From: Gammaproteobacteria bacterium
GTDB lineage: Bacteria; Pseudomonadota; Gammaproteobacteria; Steroidobacterales; Steroidobacteraceae
Assembly (NCBI GenBank): GCA_011391405.1
Contig: JAABQQ010000055.1
Span: 1 to 46,991, forward strand
DNA: 46,991 nt
Reading direction: 5' to 3'
Shown: piece by piece, positions 1 through 8,463 of the stretch
Layout of the letters: every line of letters begins with the position of its first letter
Position numbering within the stretch: the first letter of the stretch is position 1
Made by a program: the position numbers and the translations under genes
The notes under the pieces: generated by a model
Database searches by the model: none
What the model saw: only the letters and a program-made list of their open reading frames with translations
Told to the model about the DNA's origin: nothing

Positions 1-31
1 AAGGCACGTCAGTGCCAGAACGAGTCCCGGG
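1..31 (-). terminator. Possible hairpin after plsB at window edge
   Basis: A five-base-pair inverted repeat, GGCAC/GTGCC with a four-base loop, lies at 3-16 just downstream of the plsB stop. Any T-run that would make it an intrinsic terminator falls at or beyond the window edge, so this is only a tentative call. Confidence 0.2.
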
Positions 32-2491
32 TCAGCGGTGCACGACCTGCAGGATGGAGTTGCGGATCTGCTCGTGCAGCACGAACTGCGCATCCGAGGC
101 TACGGCCTCGAGCACCTTCGCATCGAAGACGAGCCTGCCCTCGGCGGCCTCGCTGACCACGTTGCGCGCGCGCAGGCGCCCGACGAAATTTCCGAACAGC
201 GCACGGTCGAAGAACTCGGGTGAATTGAGTTCGTACAGCATCGCCATGCGTTGCGCGGTCAGCTGGCACTGCCGCTCGAGCGCTTCCTGCGTCAGGCGCC
301 CGCTGCCCGCGCGCAGCAACAGGGAGATTGCCAGGTAATAGCGCTCGAGGATCGGCACGCTGATGCGCGCCAGCACCGACAGCTGCACTGCTTCACTCGC
401 TTCGGCCGCTGGTCGCCGCCATTCGCTGCGGTCGTCGGAGGCCGTGAGCAAGCCATGGTTCAGCAGGTCCTCGAGCAGTTCATCGACCACCGCCGGCAAT
501 TCGTGCTCGCGCCAGTGCAGGAAGTATTCGTCCGCGACGTACGGGTAGACACGGCCCGCCAGGCGCAGCAGGTCGACCCGCCGCACGGAGGTATTGTTGA
601 GGAACGCACTCGCCAGCAACGAAGGCATCAGCAGCAGGTGCAGGACGTTGTTGCGGTAGTAGCTCGACAGCACGGCGGTCGATTCGGTCATGCCGACGAT
701 GTCGCCGAGCGGATGCGTTTGCCGGTACAGCATGCGCAGCGAATCGCAGTGCCGGATCATCGACTGGCCATCGAGCGGCGTGACCCAGACGCGCGGCGAA
801 TACGGCGCCTGCCGCATCAGCGACGCATACAGCTCGAGCTGACGGGCCAGGTCGGCCTCGCCCATGCGCTGCCGCGGCGTTGCGAGCAGCACCGTGCCCA
901 TCAGGTTGACCGGCGTCACGCACGCGGCGGCATTGATGCGTGTCATGATCTGGTGGGCCAGGTCGACGCAGAGCGGCGACAACCAGGCGGGCTTTTCTTC
1001 CGTGACCGGCTGCTGCCGATCCCAGCCCGGCACGTGGCGTTCGAGCACGTCGTCGAGCGGCAGTGGCTCGCCGAAGCTGACGTAGACCTTGCCGAAGCGG
1101 CTGCGCAGCTCGGGCAGCGTGCGCAGCATGCCGATGACCGATTCCTTCTCCTTCGGCCGTCCGGACAACTCGCCGATGTAGGTGCGGCCTTCGACCAGGC
1201 GCTCGTAGCCGAAATAGATGGGCACGAACACGACGGGGCGCACGGGCTTGCGCACGTAGGCGCGCACGGTCATCGCGAGCATGCCTGTCTTGGGCTGCAT
1301 CAGGCGCCCCGTGCGGCTGCGGCCACCTTCGATGAAATACTCGATCGAGTGGCCGCGCGCCATGATCGCGCCCAGGTAGCGGGAGAACACGGCCGAGTAC
1401 GTCGCGTTGCCGCCGAAACTGCGGCGCAGAAAAAACGCGCCGCCACGTCGCAGCAACGAGCCGATGACCGGCATGTTGAGGTTGATGCCGGCCGCGATGT
1501 GCGGAACCGCATAGCCCTTGTGGTACACGACGTACGACAGCAGCAGGTAGTCCATGTGGCTGCGGTGGCACGGCACGTAGACGATTTCGCTGCCCTCGTC
1601 GACCGACTGCAGGCTCGCAAAATTGGCGAGCTCGACGCCGTCGTAGAGCCGGTTCCACAGTCGGCCGAGAATTCCCGACGCAAACACGACGAACGCGTGC
1701 GAATAGTTGGCCGCCACTTCGTACGCGTACGCGCGCGCCACCTTCAGCGCGTCGCGGCGCGAGACCTTCTTGTCCCGGACCTCCTGGCGCACTGCATCGC
1801 GCACGGCATGCGTGCGCAGCACTTCGGTCACGATGGTGCGCCGATGCGAGAGATCGGGACCGATCGTCGCCGCGCGCTGGTTGCGGAACTGCACGCGCAG
1901 CTGGCGCCACATCCGGCGCGGGCCGCGCGGCATGCCCCGCGTTTCCGACATCGCAGACTGCACGGGCATGGCCTCGCCGAACAGCACCAGCAGGTTGCGG
2001 CCGTTGATCAGCAGCGAGAGGAACTTGCGGAAACGCCCGCCAATGTCCCAGTCCTCGGCGATCAGCAGGCGGAACCACGTGCGCTCACGATCCGGGGCGC
2101 GACCCCAGAACAGGCTCACCGGAATCAACTCGGGGTCGAACGAGAGGTCTTCGCCCGCCGCGACCGTCAACGCGCGCAGGGCCTCCGGCATGCGGCGATC
2201 GATGCGCTGCCCGAAAAAACCCGTGCGACGCTCGAGGAAGATCAACGAATCCGCCAGTACGGCCTTGGCGCCGACTGGCAGGTGTGGATCCGGCAAGCCC
2301 CGCTCGCGGCAGACGTGCTCGAGCACCGCGAGGTCGATCACGCTGCGTTTTTCGAGCGCGTACACGGGAACGCGGTCGGCCCCGTGCTGCGATTTCGCGT
2401 CGTCCGGCAGCACCGATGGCCGCACCCACAGGTTGACCAGCGCGCGGACGATCGGCAGGGCAAGCCGCTCGAAGGCGGAGAAGTCGCTCAT
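32..2491 (-). CDS. plsB: Glycerol-3-phosphate 1-O-acyltransferase PlsB
   Basis: This 819-residue protein matches the length of gammaproteobacterial PlsB, the inner-membrane enzyme that acylates sn-glycerol 3-phosphate at position 1 in the first step of phospholipid synthesis. The acyltransferase core is visible in its middle third: the HX4D catalytic motif as HRSHMD, followed by GAFFLRRSF, then FIEGGRSRTGR, which binds glycerol phosphate, and VPIYFGYE. The long N-terminal region and C-terminal helical region are typical of PlsB rather than short PlsC/PlsY enzymes. Its ATG shares ATGA with the stop of the upstream methyltransferase gene, so the two are probably translationally coupled. Family assignment is secure; the regulatory link to the methyltransferase is inference. 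Confidence 0.96.
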   Translation of the reverse strand: MSDFSAFERLALPIVRALVNLWVRPSVLPDDAKSQHGADRVPVYALEKRSVIDLAVLEHVCRERGLPDPHLPVGAKAVLADSLIFLERRTGFFGQRIDRRMPEALRALTVAAGEDLSFDPELIPVSLFWGRAPDRERTWFRLLIAEDWDIGGRFRKFLSLLINGRNLLVLFGEAMPVQSAMSETRGMPRGPRRMWRQLRVQFRNQRAATIGPDLSHRRTIVTEVLRTHAVRDAVRQEVRDKKVSRRDALKVARAYAYEVAANYSHAFVVFASGILGRLWNRLYDGVELANFASLQSVDEGSEIVYVPCHRSHMDYLLLSYVVYHKGYAVPHIAAGINLNMPVIGSLLRRGGAFFLRRSFGGNATYSAVFSRYLGAIMARGHSIEYFIEGGRSRTGRLMQPKTGMLAMTVRAYVRKPVRPVVFVPIYFGYERLVEGRTYIGELSGRPKEKESVIGMLRTLPELRSRFGKVYVSFGEPLPLDDVLERHVPGWDRQQPVTEEKPAWLSPLCVDLAHQIMTRINAAACVTPVNLMGTVLLATPRQRMGEADLARQLELYASLMRQAPYSPRVWVTPLDGQSMIRHCDSLRMLYRQTHPLGDIVGMTESTAVLSSYYRNNVLHLLLMPSLLASAFLNNTSVRRVDLLRLAGRVYPYVADEYFLHWREHELPAVVDELLEDLLNHGLLTASDDRSEWRRPAAEASEAVQLSVLARISVPILERYYLAISLLLRAGSGRLTQEALERQCQLTAQRMAMLYELNSPEFFDRALFGNFVGRLRARNVVSEAAEGRLVFDAKVLEAVASDAQFVLHEQIRNSILQVVHR

Positions 2492-3159
2492 CGCGGCGGC
2501 AGTCGGCCCGTGATGAGCAGATGCCGGTCGGAGACGGTCCTGACGCTGAAACCGTCGAGACCGTGCGCCTGCAGTTGCGCGCGGATTTCGTCGGGCTCGA
2601 ACGCGGCGCAGAGCGACGCGAGGAAGTCGAGGCGCAGCACCTCGGGCTCGTTCGCGGCGTACTGGTCGACGATGGCCTGCGCCGCCGCCGCAGACTCCGG
2701 CCGGAACAGGTCCATCACGAGCACAGCGGCGCCGGGGGCGCCCGCCTCGCGCACCGCACGCCAGAACACGTCCGGATCGTGCAGGTGGTGCAGCAGGCTG
2801 TTGCTGACGACGGCGTCGTAGGCCGGCAACGGCAGCGTGGCGCCCGGCAGCAATCCCTCGATGAACTGCACGCGGCCGCCGAGTTCCGGGGATTCGTGCA
2901 GGCTTTCGCTGGCAAACCGCAGCATCGCCGCCGAGCCATCGATGCCATGCACGGTCAATCCGGCGCGGCGAGTCGCCAGGCGCAGCACGATGTCGCCCGG
3001 ACCGCAGCCGAGGTCGAGCACCGAGCCAGTCTGGAGGTCGGGAAACTCCGTCTCGAAATAGCCGACGAAGCGTTCGTTGGGCTCGGCGAAGTCGGCCATC
3101 GCATAGGCAAGCGCCTGCTCGGCCTCGTCCATGAGTTCGGGTTCGGTGATGCGCTGCAT
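2488..3159 (-). CDS. Class I SAM-dependent methyltransferase
   Basis: A 223-residue soluble protein with a seven-strand methyltransferase fold. Motif I reads VLDLGCGPGD near residue 47, the acidic end of strand two appears in HGIDGSAAM, and YDAVVSNSLLHHL is the motif IV/post-IV region. This pattern is of the Methyltransf_11/25 type, and the substrate cannot be read from sequence. A GGAG-like ribosome site lies upstream of the ATG. Its TGA overlaps the plsB start (ATGA), so it is the first gene of a two-gene unit with plsB. A role in lipid modification would fit the context but is inference. Confidence 0.88.
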   Translation of the reverse strand: MQRITEPELMDEAEQALAYAMADFAEPNERFVGYFETEFPDLQTGSVLDLGCGPGDIVLRLATRRAGLTVHGIDGSAAMLRFASESLHESPELGGRVQFIEGLLPGATLPLPAYDAVVSNSLLHHLHDPDVFWRAVREAGAPGAAVLVMDLFRPESAAAAQAIVDQYAANEPEVLRLDFLASLCAAFEPDEIRAQLQAHGLDGFSVRTVSDRHLLITGRLPPR

Positions 3160-3190
3160 AATCTCGCTCCGCCGCGGTCGCGGCGCGGAG

Positions 3191-3466
3191 CTAATTGCCG
3201 CCCGACTCGTCGCTTGCGTCGCCCGTCTGGGCGTCGATCACCTCGTCGAGGTTGCGCTTGGCGTCCATGGTCACACCTTCCACGGCACGCGCCCTGTCCT
3301 GGGTCTGGATCATGTCGTCCAGCACCGTCTCGTCGGTATCCCGGCCCAGTTCCCGGGCTTCTGCCTCACCTGTGGCCTCGTCCTGCGGATCCGGCGCGGA
3401 CGACCCGCACGCGACGAGCATCGACAGCGCGAAGGCGGCGAGAGTTGACCTGGCGGCAACGGACAT
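3191..3466 (-). CDS. Small predicted lipoprotein of unknown function
   Basis: About 91 residues from the start chosen here, MSVAARSTLAAF. A short hydrophobic signal ends in a lipobox-like LVAC followed by a Gly/Ser-rich stretch, so the mature protein should be lipidated on Cys near residue 20. The remainder is strongly acidic (ETVLDDMI, NLDEVIDAQ) with no domain I recognise. An in-frame start six codons upstream exists, but the chosen Met places the signal peptide correctly. It lies downstream of a long purine/pyrimidine hairpin that separates it from the hydrolase gene on the same strand. Confidence 0.7.
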   Translation of the reverse strand: MSVAARSTLAAFALSMLVACGSSAPDPQDEATGEAEARELGRDTDETVLDDMIQTQDRARAVEGVTMDAKRNLDEVIDAQTGDASDESGGN

Positions 3467-3506
3467 GATGCTTCCCCCGGGCAAGGGCCCGGGCGGGGAT
3501 TCTAGC

Positions 3507-3637
3507 GCATGAGGAAGAGGAGGAAGGGGAGGAAGGGCAGGAAGGCGAGGAAGTCGGACCGATCTTTCCGAATCCTTCCTGCCCTTCCTAACCTTCCTGC
3601 CCTTCCTCCCCTTCCTCCCCTTCCTGCCCTTCCCTCA
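3507..3637 (-). repeat. Long purine/pyrimidine hairpin beginning at a TGA stop (copy A)
   Basis: Read on the minus strand, the element starts with the TGA stop of the alpha/beta hydrolase gene. It continues as a nearly all-purine arm built of GGAAGGGC/AGGAAGG units to about 3575. After a short mixed loop (about 3552-3575), a nearly all-pyrimidine arm of CCTTCC/CTTCCTGCC units pairs back with it. The predicted hairpin has arms of roughly 45-60 bases. A second element of the same design is at 24401-24520. Any reading frame through it encodes only low-complexity Arg/Lys/Gly or Pro/Leu text, so I treat it as non-coding. Confidence 0.85.
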
Positions 3638-4147
3638 GTGGAACTCGTCGATCTGAAAGAGGAAGTACGCGAAGAAGTGGTTGATCGCGCGGATCTGGTC
3701 GAGCAGCTGATGGTCTGAATCGACGACGTGCAACGTCGCCTTCTGTTCTTTCGCGAAACGGATGCTGTTGTCGACCGGGATCACCTCGTCGCGCCAGCCG
3801 TGGACGATCGTCGTCGGACAGTGCGCGGGTCGCGGGCTGAATTTCTCGTAGCCGGGCATGTAGAGCGCCGGCGCCAGCAGGAACATGCCACGCGCCTGCA
3901 GCAGCGAGGAACCCGCCACCGACACGTAACCACCCATGCTGGATCCGACCAGCACCAGCGATCCACGCAAGTCCTTGCAGAACGCGAGCAGTCGCGTCAC
4001 GCGCGCCTGCGGATCCTCGATGCCGCGATAGTCGACGGATTCGACGTGGAACCCCTCCTCGCGCGCGATTTCGGCCATCGCTGCGATCTTGCTGCCCCAC
4101 GGCTCGCTGTCCTTGCCATGGGAAAAAACGACGTATCGCTCGGTCAT
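3635..4147 (-). CDS. Alpha/beta hydrolase (esterase-like)
   Basis: A 170-residue alpha/beta hydrolase starting MTERYVVFSHGKDSEPWG. The nucleophile elbow is GSSMGGY near residue 70, the acid region is HGWRDEVIP, and the catalytic His is likely in VVDSDHQL near the C-terminus. It is small for the superfamily and resembles the compact YqiA/RsbQ-like esterase group; the substrate is unknown. The start was chosen because the upstream in-frame extension overlaps the next gene and is compositionally unlike a protein, while GGAGCG precedes this ATG. Its stop codon is the first three bases of the purine-rich hairpin element. Confidence 0.85.
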   Translation of the reverse strand: MTERYVVFSHGKDSEPWGSKIAAMAEIAREEGFHVESVDYRGIEDPQARVTRLLAFCKDLRGSLVLVGSSMGGYVSVAGSSLLQARGMFLLAPALYMPGYEKFSPRPAHCPTTIVHGWRDEVIPVDNSIRFAKEQKATLHVVDSDHQLLDQIRAINHFFAYFLFQIDEFH

Positions 4148-4217
4148 CCGGGAAGCGCTCCAGTCCGTGTGCCGCGCATGATAAGGCTTTCGCGCACTGC
4201 GTAACGCGGCCTGGGTC

Positions 4218-4619
4218 TCATTCGCCCGACCACAGCAACTGGTCCAGATCGCCCCCGGCTGCGCCCCAGCCGTGCCGGACCAGGTCCACGCGTCCGCGCG
4301 CAGCATCGATGCCTTCGGCGCGCAGCCGGGAAATCTGCCGCCCGCGCGCAGGCGAGCCTGCCGGAAAGGCGATACGCCCACCGGCCGCAACGACCCGCTG
4401 CCACGGCACCCCGCTGTCCGGTGGCAGACCGGACAGCACCTTGCCGACGAGCCGGGCCTGGCGCGGGAGTCCGGCGCGAGCCGCGACGGCGCCGTACGTC
4501 GTCACCCGGCCGCGAGGAATCTTGCGCACGACCCCGATGATCGCTGCGATTCGGCGTGCGCGCTCAGCGACATCGGCAGGTGCGCGCGCGGCAAGGGCAG
4601 GACGTGCGGACTTCGGCAT
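4218..4619 (-). CDS. Alkyltransferase-like (ATL) protein, MGMT family
   Basis: A 133-residue protein matching the C-terminal DNA-binding domain of O6-methylguanine-DNA methyltransferase. It carries the recognition helix region IPRGRVTTYGAVA and an active-site loop reading VPWQRVV where true methyltransferases have PCHRV. Replacement of the acceptor Cys by Trp is the hallmark of ATL proteins. These bind O6-alkylguanine without removing the alkyl group and hand the lesion to nucleotide excision repair. It is longer at both ends than the roughly 100-residue E. coli ATL. An alternative ATG lies five codons upstream. It shares the window with a large UvrA-type protein, but they are 35 kb apart. 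Confidence 0.88.
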   Translation of the reverse strand: MPKSARPALAARAPADVAERARRIAAIIGVVRKIPRGRVTTYGAVAARAGLPRQARLVGKVLSGLPPDSGVPWQRVVAAGGRIAFPAGSPARGRQISRLRAEGIDAARGRVDLVRHGWGAAGGDLDQLLWSGE

Positions 4620-4740
4620 GCTGGCTCGCATCATGCCATGCGTCGTGTTGCAGCTTGCCCAGGCAGCGCGACCGTGAGTTCCCAACCGGGTTCCGGTTGC
4701 GCAGGTCCGCGCGCGAGCAGGCGCTGATCTGACAGAATAT

Positions 4741-7700
4741 TTGCCGGCCCGGATGAGAATTCCGGGAGCCGTGGTCCATCGATCGTTGACGCCGGACTGG
4801 AGTCGGTTTCGATTGCCGCACATTGCACAACGCGAGACGGTCGGTTGGGCGTTCGCCGTGGATCGCGGCGGCACGTTCACAGACGTGGTCGGCACCGCGC
4901 CGGATGGTTCGCTGCACACCTGCAAGGTCCTGTCGCGGGACCCGCATCGTCCGGCCGATCCGGCATTGCGCGGCATCGACTTGCTGCTCGAACGGCACGG
5001 CGCTGCCTGCGGCCGTCACGTGACTTCGGTGCGGCTCGGCACGACCGTCGCCACCAACGCATTGCTCGAGCGCGCGGGCGCGCCGACGCTGCTCGTTACC
5101 TCGCAGGGCATGCGCGACGCGCTGCTGATCGGGTACCAGGATCGGCCCGACATCTTCGCGCGCGCCATCCGTCGCCCATCCCCGCTGTACCGGGACGTCG
5201 TCGAAATTCCAGAGCGCGTGGACGCCCAGGGGCAGGTGCTGCTGCCGTTGGACGAAGCAGCGCTGCGACGCGTACTGGTGGCGGCGCGAGCGGCGGGCAT
5301 CGAGGCGGTTGCCGTCGCTTTCCTGCACGGATTCAGGCATCCGGCCCACGAAATCCGCGCCGCGGAAATTGCACGCGCAGCGGGTTTCGACGAAGTGATT
5401 GCATCGCACGCTGCCGCACCGCTCCTTGGCTTCGTAGCGCGCGGCGACACGACCGTGGCCGACGCCTACCTCTCGCCCATTCTTCTGCGCTACACGCAGA
5501 ATTTCCGCGCAAGCCTGCGCGCAGCGCACGGCGACGCGACCATCGCCTTCATGCAGAGCAACGGTGGGCTCGTCGACGCCGAAGGTTTTCGCGGGGTGAA
5601 CGGCATCCTGTCGGGTCCCGCCGGAGGCGTGGTCGGCATGATTGCCGCCGGTACCGCCGAAGGCCCGCGACGGCTGATCGGCTTCGACATGGGAGGCACG
5701 TCGACGGACGTCAGCCTGTCCACCGGCGACATCCGGAGGCGGTTCGCCGCCGAGATCGACGGAGTCCGGTTGCAGACTCCGATGGTCGACATCACCACGA
5801 TCGCGGCGGGCGGTGGTTCGGTGCTGCGGTTCGCCGACGGCCGCCTGCAAGTGGGTCCCGCCTCCGCCGGCGCCGACCCCGGGCCGGCGTGTTACCGCCG
5901 CAACGGCCCCGCAACGATCACGGATTGCAACGTCGTGCTGGGACGTATTCCAGCGGATCGCTTTCCGCACGTCTTCGGGCCGGCGGGCGATCAACCGATC
6001 GATCCGGCCGCCTCACGCGCGCGACTCGCCGAGCTGGCCGCGGCGGCCCACGACGAAGCGGGACTCGAGTACCGCGTGGAGGCACTGGCCGAAGCCTTCC
6101 TGCAGGTCGCCTGCGCGCGCATGGCCAACGCGATCCGCGAACTCGCCTTGCACCACGGCGAAGACCCGGCGCGCTTCGGCCTGCTCTCGTTTGGGGGCGC
6201 GGCGGGGCAGCATGCGTGCGCCGTGGCCGGGCTGCTCGGTGCCGACGAAGTGTTGCTGCATCCGCTCGCGGGCGTGCTGTCCGCCTATGGCATCGGCTTG
6301 ACCAGTCGTCGCGCAATACGCCGCCGCACGGTCGAAGCCGTACTCGATGCGTCGGGGCACGCGACGGCCGGCCAGACATTGCAGGAACTCGAAGCCGATG
6401 CGCGTGATGACCTGCTGCGCCAGGGCGTCGCCGGGTCGCTCGTCGAGCTGCGCAGCAGTGCGCACGTCCGGCTCACGGGCTCCGACACCACGCTCGAGCT
6501 GCGCTGGCAGTCCGCCGATACGCTGCGCGACGCGTTCTTCGAGGCGCATCGCCAGCTCTACGGCTTTGCCGACGAATCGGCGAGCCTGGTCATCGGCTCG
6601 GTCATGGCCGAAGCCATCGAGCGCGTGGCAGCGGCAGCACCGAACCTGGCCACCCGCAAGGAACCGTTGATCCCCGACGCGACAACGCCGGCTGCGAGTG
6701 CCTCGGTATGGATCGACGGGGCCTCGCACACGGTGCCGGTCGTCGCACGCCGCGATCTCGCAATGGGAGCCCGGCTGCAGGGTCCCTTGCTGCTCTGCGA
6801 AGACGGTGCGACCAGCTGGATCGCTCCCGGCTGGGCGGGCTGCGTCGCACCGAGCGGCCTGGTGGTCCTGCGGCGGTCGCAGGCTGCACGCGGCATCACT
6901 CAGCCGGACGCATCTGCCACCGAGCCCGATCCGATGCGGCTCGAGGTGTTCAATGCGTTGTTCATGCACGTCGCGGAGCAGATGGGCGCCGTGCTGCGAC
7001 ACACGGCCAGTTCGGTCAACATCAAGGAGCGGCTCGACTTTTCGTGCGCGATCTTCGATGCCGCGGCGAACCTCGTGGCCAATGCGCCACACATGCCGGT
7101 GCACCTGGGATCGATGGGCGCGAGCGTGGCCGCCGTGCTCGACACGTTCCGCGACGAGTTGCATCCCGGCGATGCCTACCTGGTGAATTCGCCGTACGCC
7201 GGCGGCACCCACCTGCCCGACATGACGGTCGTCTCACCGGTCTTCGACGAGGGCGGCGCCCGCGTCGAATTCTTTACGGCCTCGCGTGCGCATCACGCCG
7301 ACGTGGGCGGGATCTCGCCCGGCTCCATGCCGCCGGACAGCCGCACCATCGACGACGAAGGCGCGCTGGTGGCACCGACGCGCATCATGCGGGAAGGGGT
7401 GCTCGACGACGAACGGTTGCGCCAGCTGTTCTGCGGCAACCCCTGGCCGGCACGAAATTTTCCACAGAACCTCGCGGATCTGCGGGCGCAGCTGGCGGCC
7501 AATTCCCGTGGCGAACGGGAATTGAGGCGCGCCGCAGTGGACCATGGCGGCGCCACGCTGCTCGCGTACATGCGCCACGTGCAGGACAACGCCGAACGCT
7601 GCGTGCGCCGCGCGATCCGCCGGCTGCGCGACGGCAGCTTCCGCTACGAGATGGACAACGGCCAGGTGATTGCCGTGCGCATCGCCGTCGAGCCGCAAGC

Positions 7701-8463
7701 CGGCACGGCCATCGTCGACTTCGCGGGCACATCGCTGCAACAGGCCAACAACTTCAACGCACCACTCGCCGTCACGACTGCGGCAGTGCTCTACGTCTTC
7801 CGCACGCTGATCGACGAGCCGATCCCGCTCAACGCGGGTTGCCTGCGACCGCTGACCATCGTCGTGCCGCACGGGTCGATGCTCGACCCGGTCACGCCCG
7901 CGGCGGTGGTCGCGGGCAACGTCGAAACGTCGCAGTGCATCGTCGATGCGCTGTACGGAGCCCTGCGACTGCAGGCTGCCGCGCAAGGCACGATGAACAA
8001 CTTCACCTTCGGCAACGAGCGCTATCAGTACTACGAAACCATTGCGGGCGGCGCAGGGGCCGGTCCGGATTTCGATGGCGCGAGCGGCGTGCAGACGCAC
8101 ATGACCAACTCGCGGCTCACCGATCCCGAAGTGCTGGAAACGCGGTTCCCGGTGCTGCTGCGCGAGTTCTCGATTCGTCGCGGCTCCGGCGGCGCAGGCC
8201 GGCACCGCGGTGGCGACGGTCTCGTGCGGCGCGTGGAATTCCGGGAGGCGATGACGGCGAACGTGCTCGCCAATCATCGGCGCATCGCGCCATTCGGTCT
8301 CGAGGGAGGTGCGCCCGGGGCGCCCGGGCGTAACACGGTCAGGCGGCGCGGCGGCGCCGACTCAGAAACGTTCGCCGCGACGTTCGGACTCGCCGTAGAG
8401 CCGGGCGATGAGATTCAGATCGAGACGCCGGGCGGCGGCGGCTTCGGGGCGCGGGGTGCCTGA
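4741..8463 (+). CDS. Hydantoinase/5-oxoprolinase, fused HyuA-HyuB type
   Basis: A 1240-residue single-chain enzyme joining an ATP-binding HyuA-like half (about residues 35-700) to a HyuB-like half (about 725-1240), as in eukaryotic and some bacterial ATP-dependent 5-oxoprolinases. Visible landmarks are [11 protein letters not shown] at the N-terminus, [12 protein letters not shown] near residue 320, [10 protein letters not shown] near 485 and the Gly-rich terminus ETPGGGGFG. It probably opens 5-oxoproline or a hydantoin-like cyclic amide using ATP; the exact substrate is not readable. The first ~35 residues are not conserved-looking, so the true start may be at a later codon. Its last 102 bases overlap the 3' end of the opposing tail-sheath gene. 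Confidence 0.92.
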   Translation: MPARMRIPGAVVHRSLTPDWSRFRLPHIAQRETVGWAFAVDRGGTFTDVVGTAPDGSLHTCKVLSRDPHRPADPALRGIDLLLERHGAACGRHVTSVRLGTTVATNALLERAGAPTLLVTSQGMRDALLIGYQDRPDIFARAIRRPSPLYRDVVEIPERVDAQGQVLLPLDEAALRRVLVAARAAGIEAVAVAFLHGFRHPAHEIRAAEIARAAGFDEVIASHAAAPLLGFVARGDTTVADAYLSPILLRYTQNFRASLRAAHGDATIAFMQSNGGLVDAEGFRGVNGILSGPAGGVVGMIAAGTAEGPRRLIGFDMGGTSTDVSLSTGDIRRRFAAEIDGVRLQTPMVDITTIAAGGGSVLRFADGRLQVGPASAGADPGPACYRRNGPATITDCNVVLGRIPADRFPHVFGPAGDQPIDPAASRARLAELAAAAHDEAGLEYRVEALAEAFLQVACARMANAIRELALHHGEDPARFGLLSFGGAAGQHACAVAGLLGADEVLLHPLAGVLSAYGIGLTSRRAIRRRTVEAVLDASGHATAGQTLQELEADARDDLLRQGVAGSLVELRSSAHVRLTGSDTTLELRWQSADTLRDAFFEAHRQLYGFADESASLVIGSVMAEAIERVAAAAPNLATRKEPLIPDATTPAASASVWIDGASHTVPVVARRDLAMGARLQGPLLLCEDGATSWIAPGWAGCVAPSGLVVLRRSQAARGITQPDASATEPDPMRLEVFNALFMHVAEQMGAVLRHTASSVNIKERLDFSCAIFDAAANLVANAPHMPVHLGSMGASVAAVLDTFRDELHPGDAYLVNSPYAGGTHLPDMTVVSPVFDEGGARVEFFTASRAHHADVGGISPGSMPPDSRTIDDEGALVAPTRIMREGVLDDERLRQLFCGNPWPARNFPQNLADLRAQLAANSRGERELRRAAVDHGGATLLAYMRHVQDNAERCVRRAIRRLRDGSFRYEMDNGQVIAVRIAVEPQAGTAIVDFAGTSLQQANNFNAPLAVTTAAVLYVFRTLIDEPIPLNAGCLRPLTIVVPHGSMLDPVTPAAVVAGNVETSQCIVDALYGALRLQAAAQGTMNNFTFGNERYQYYETIAGGAGAGPDFDGASGVQTHMTNSRLTDPEVLETRFPVLLREFSIRRGSGGAGRHRGGDGLVRRVEFREAMTANVLANHRRIAPFGLEGGAPGAPGRNTVRRRGGADSETFAATFGLAVEPGDEIQIETPGGGGFGARGA

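Noticed and set aside
251-2821. Long open frame opposite plsB and the methyltransferase
   Set aside because: It mirrors confirmed genes on the other strand, is rich in Arg/His/Gln as high-GC shadows are, and shows no domain.
3509-3718. Frame encoding Arg/Lys/Gly and Leu/Pro repeats
   Set aside because: It is the translation of the purine/pyrimidine hairpin and has no ribosome site.
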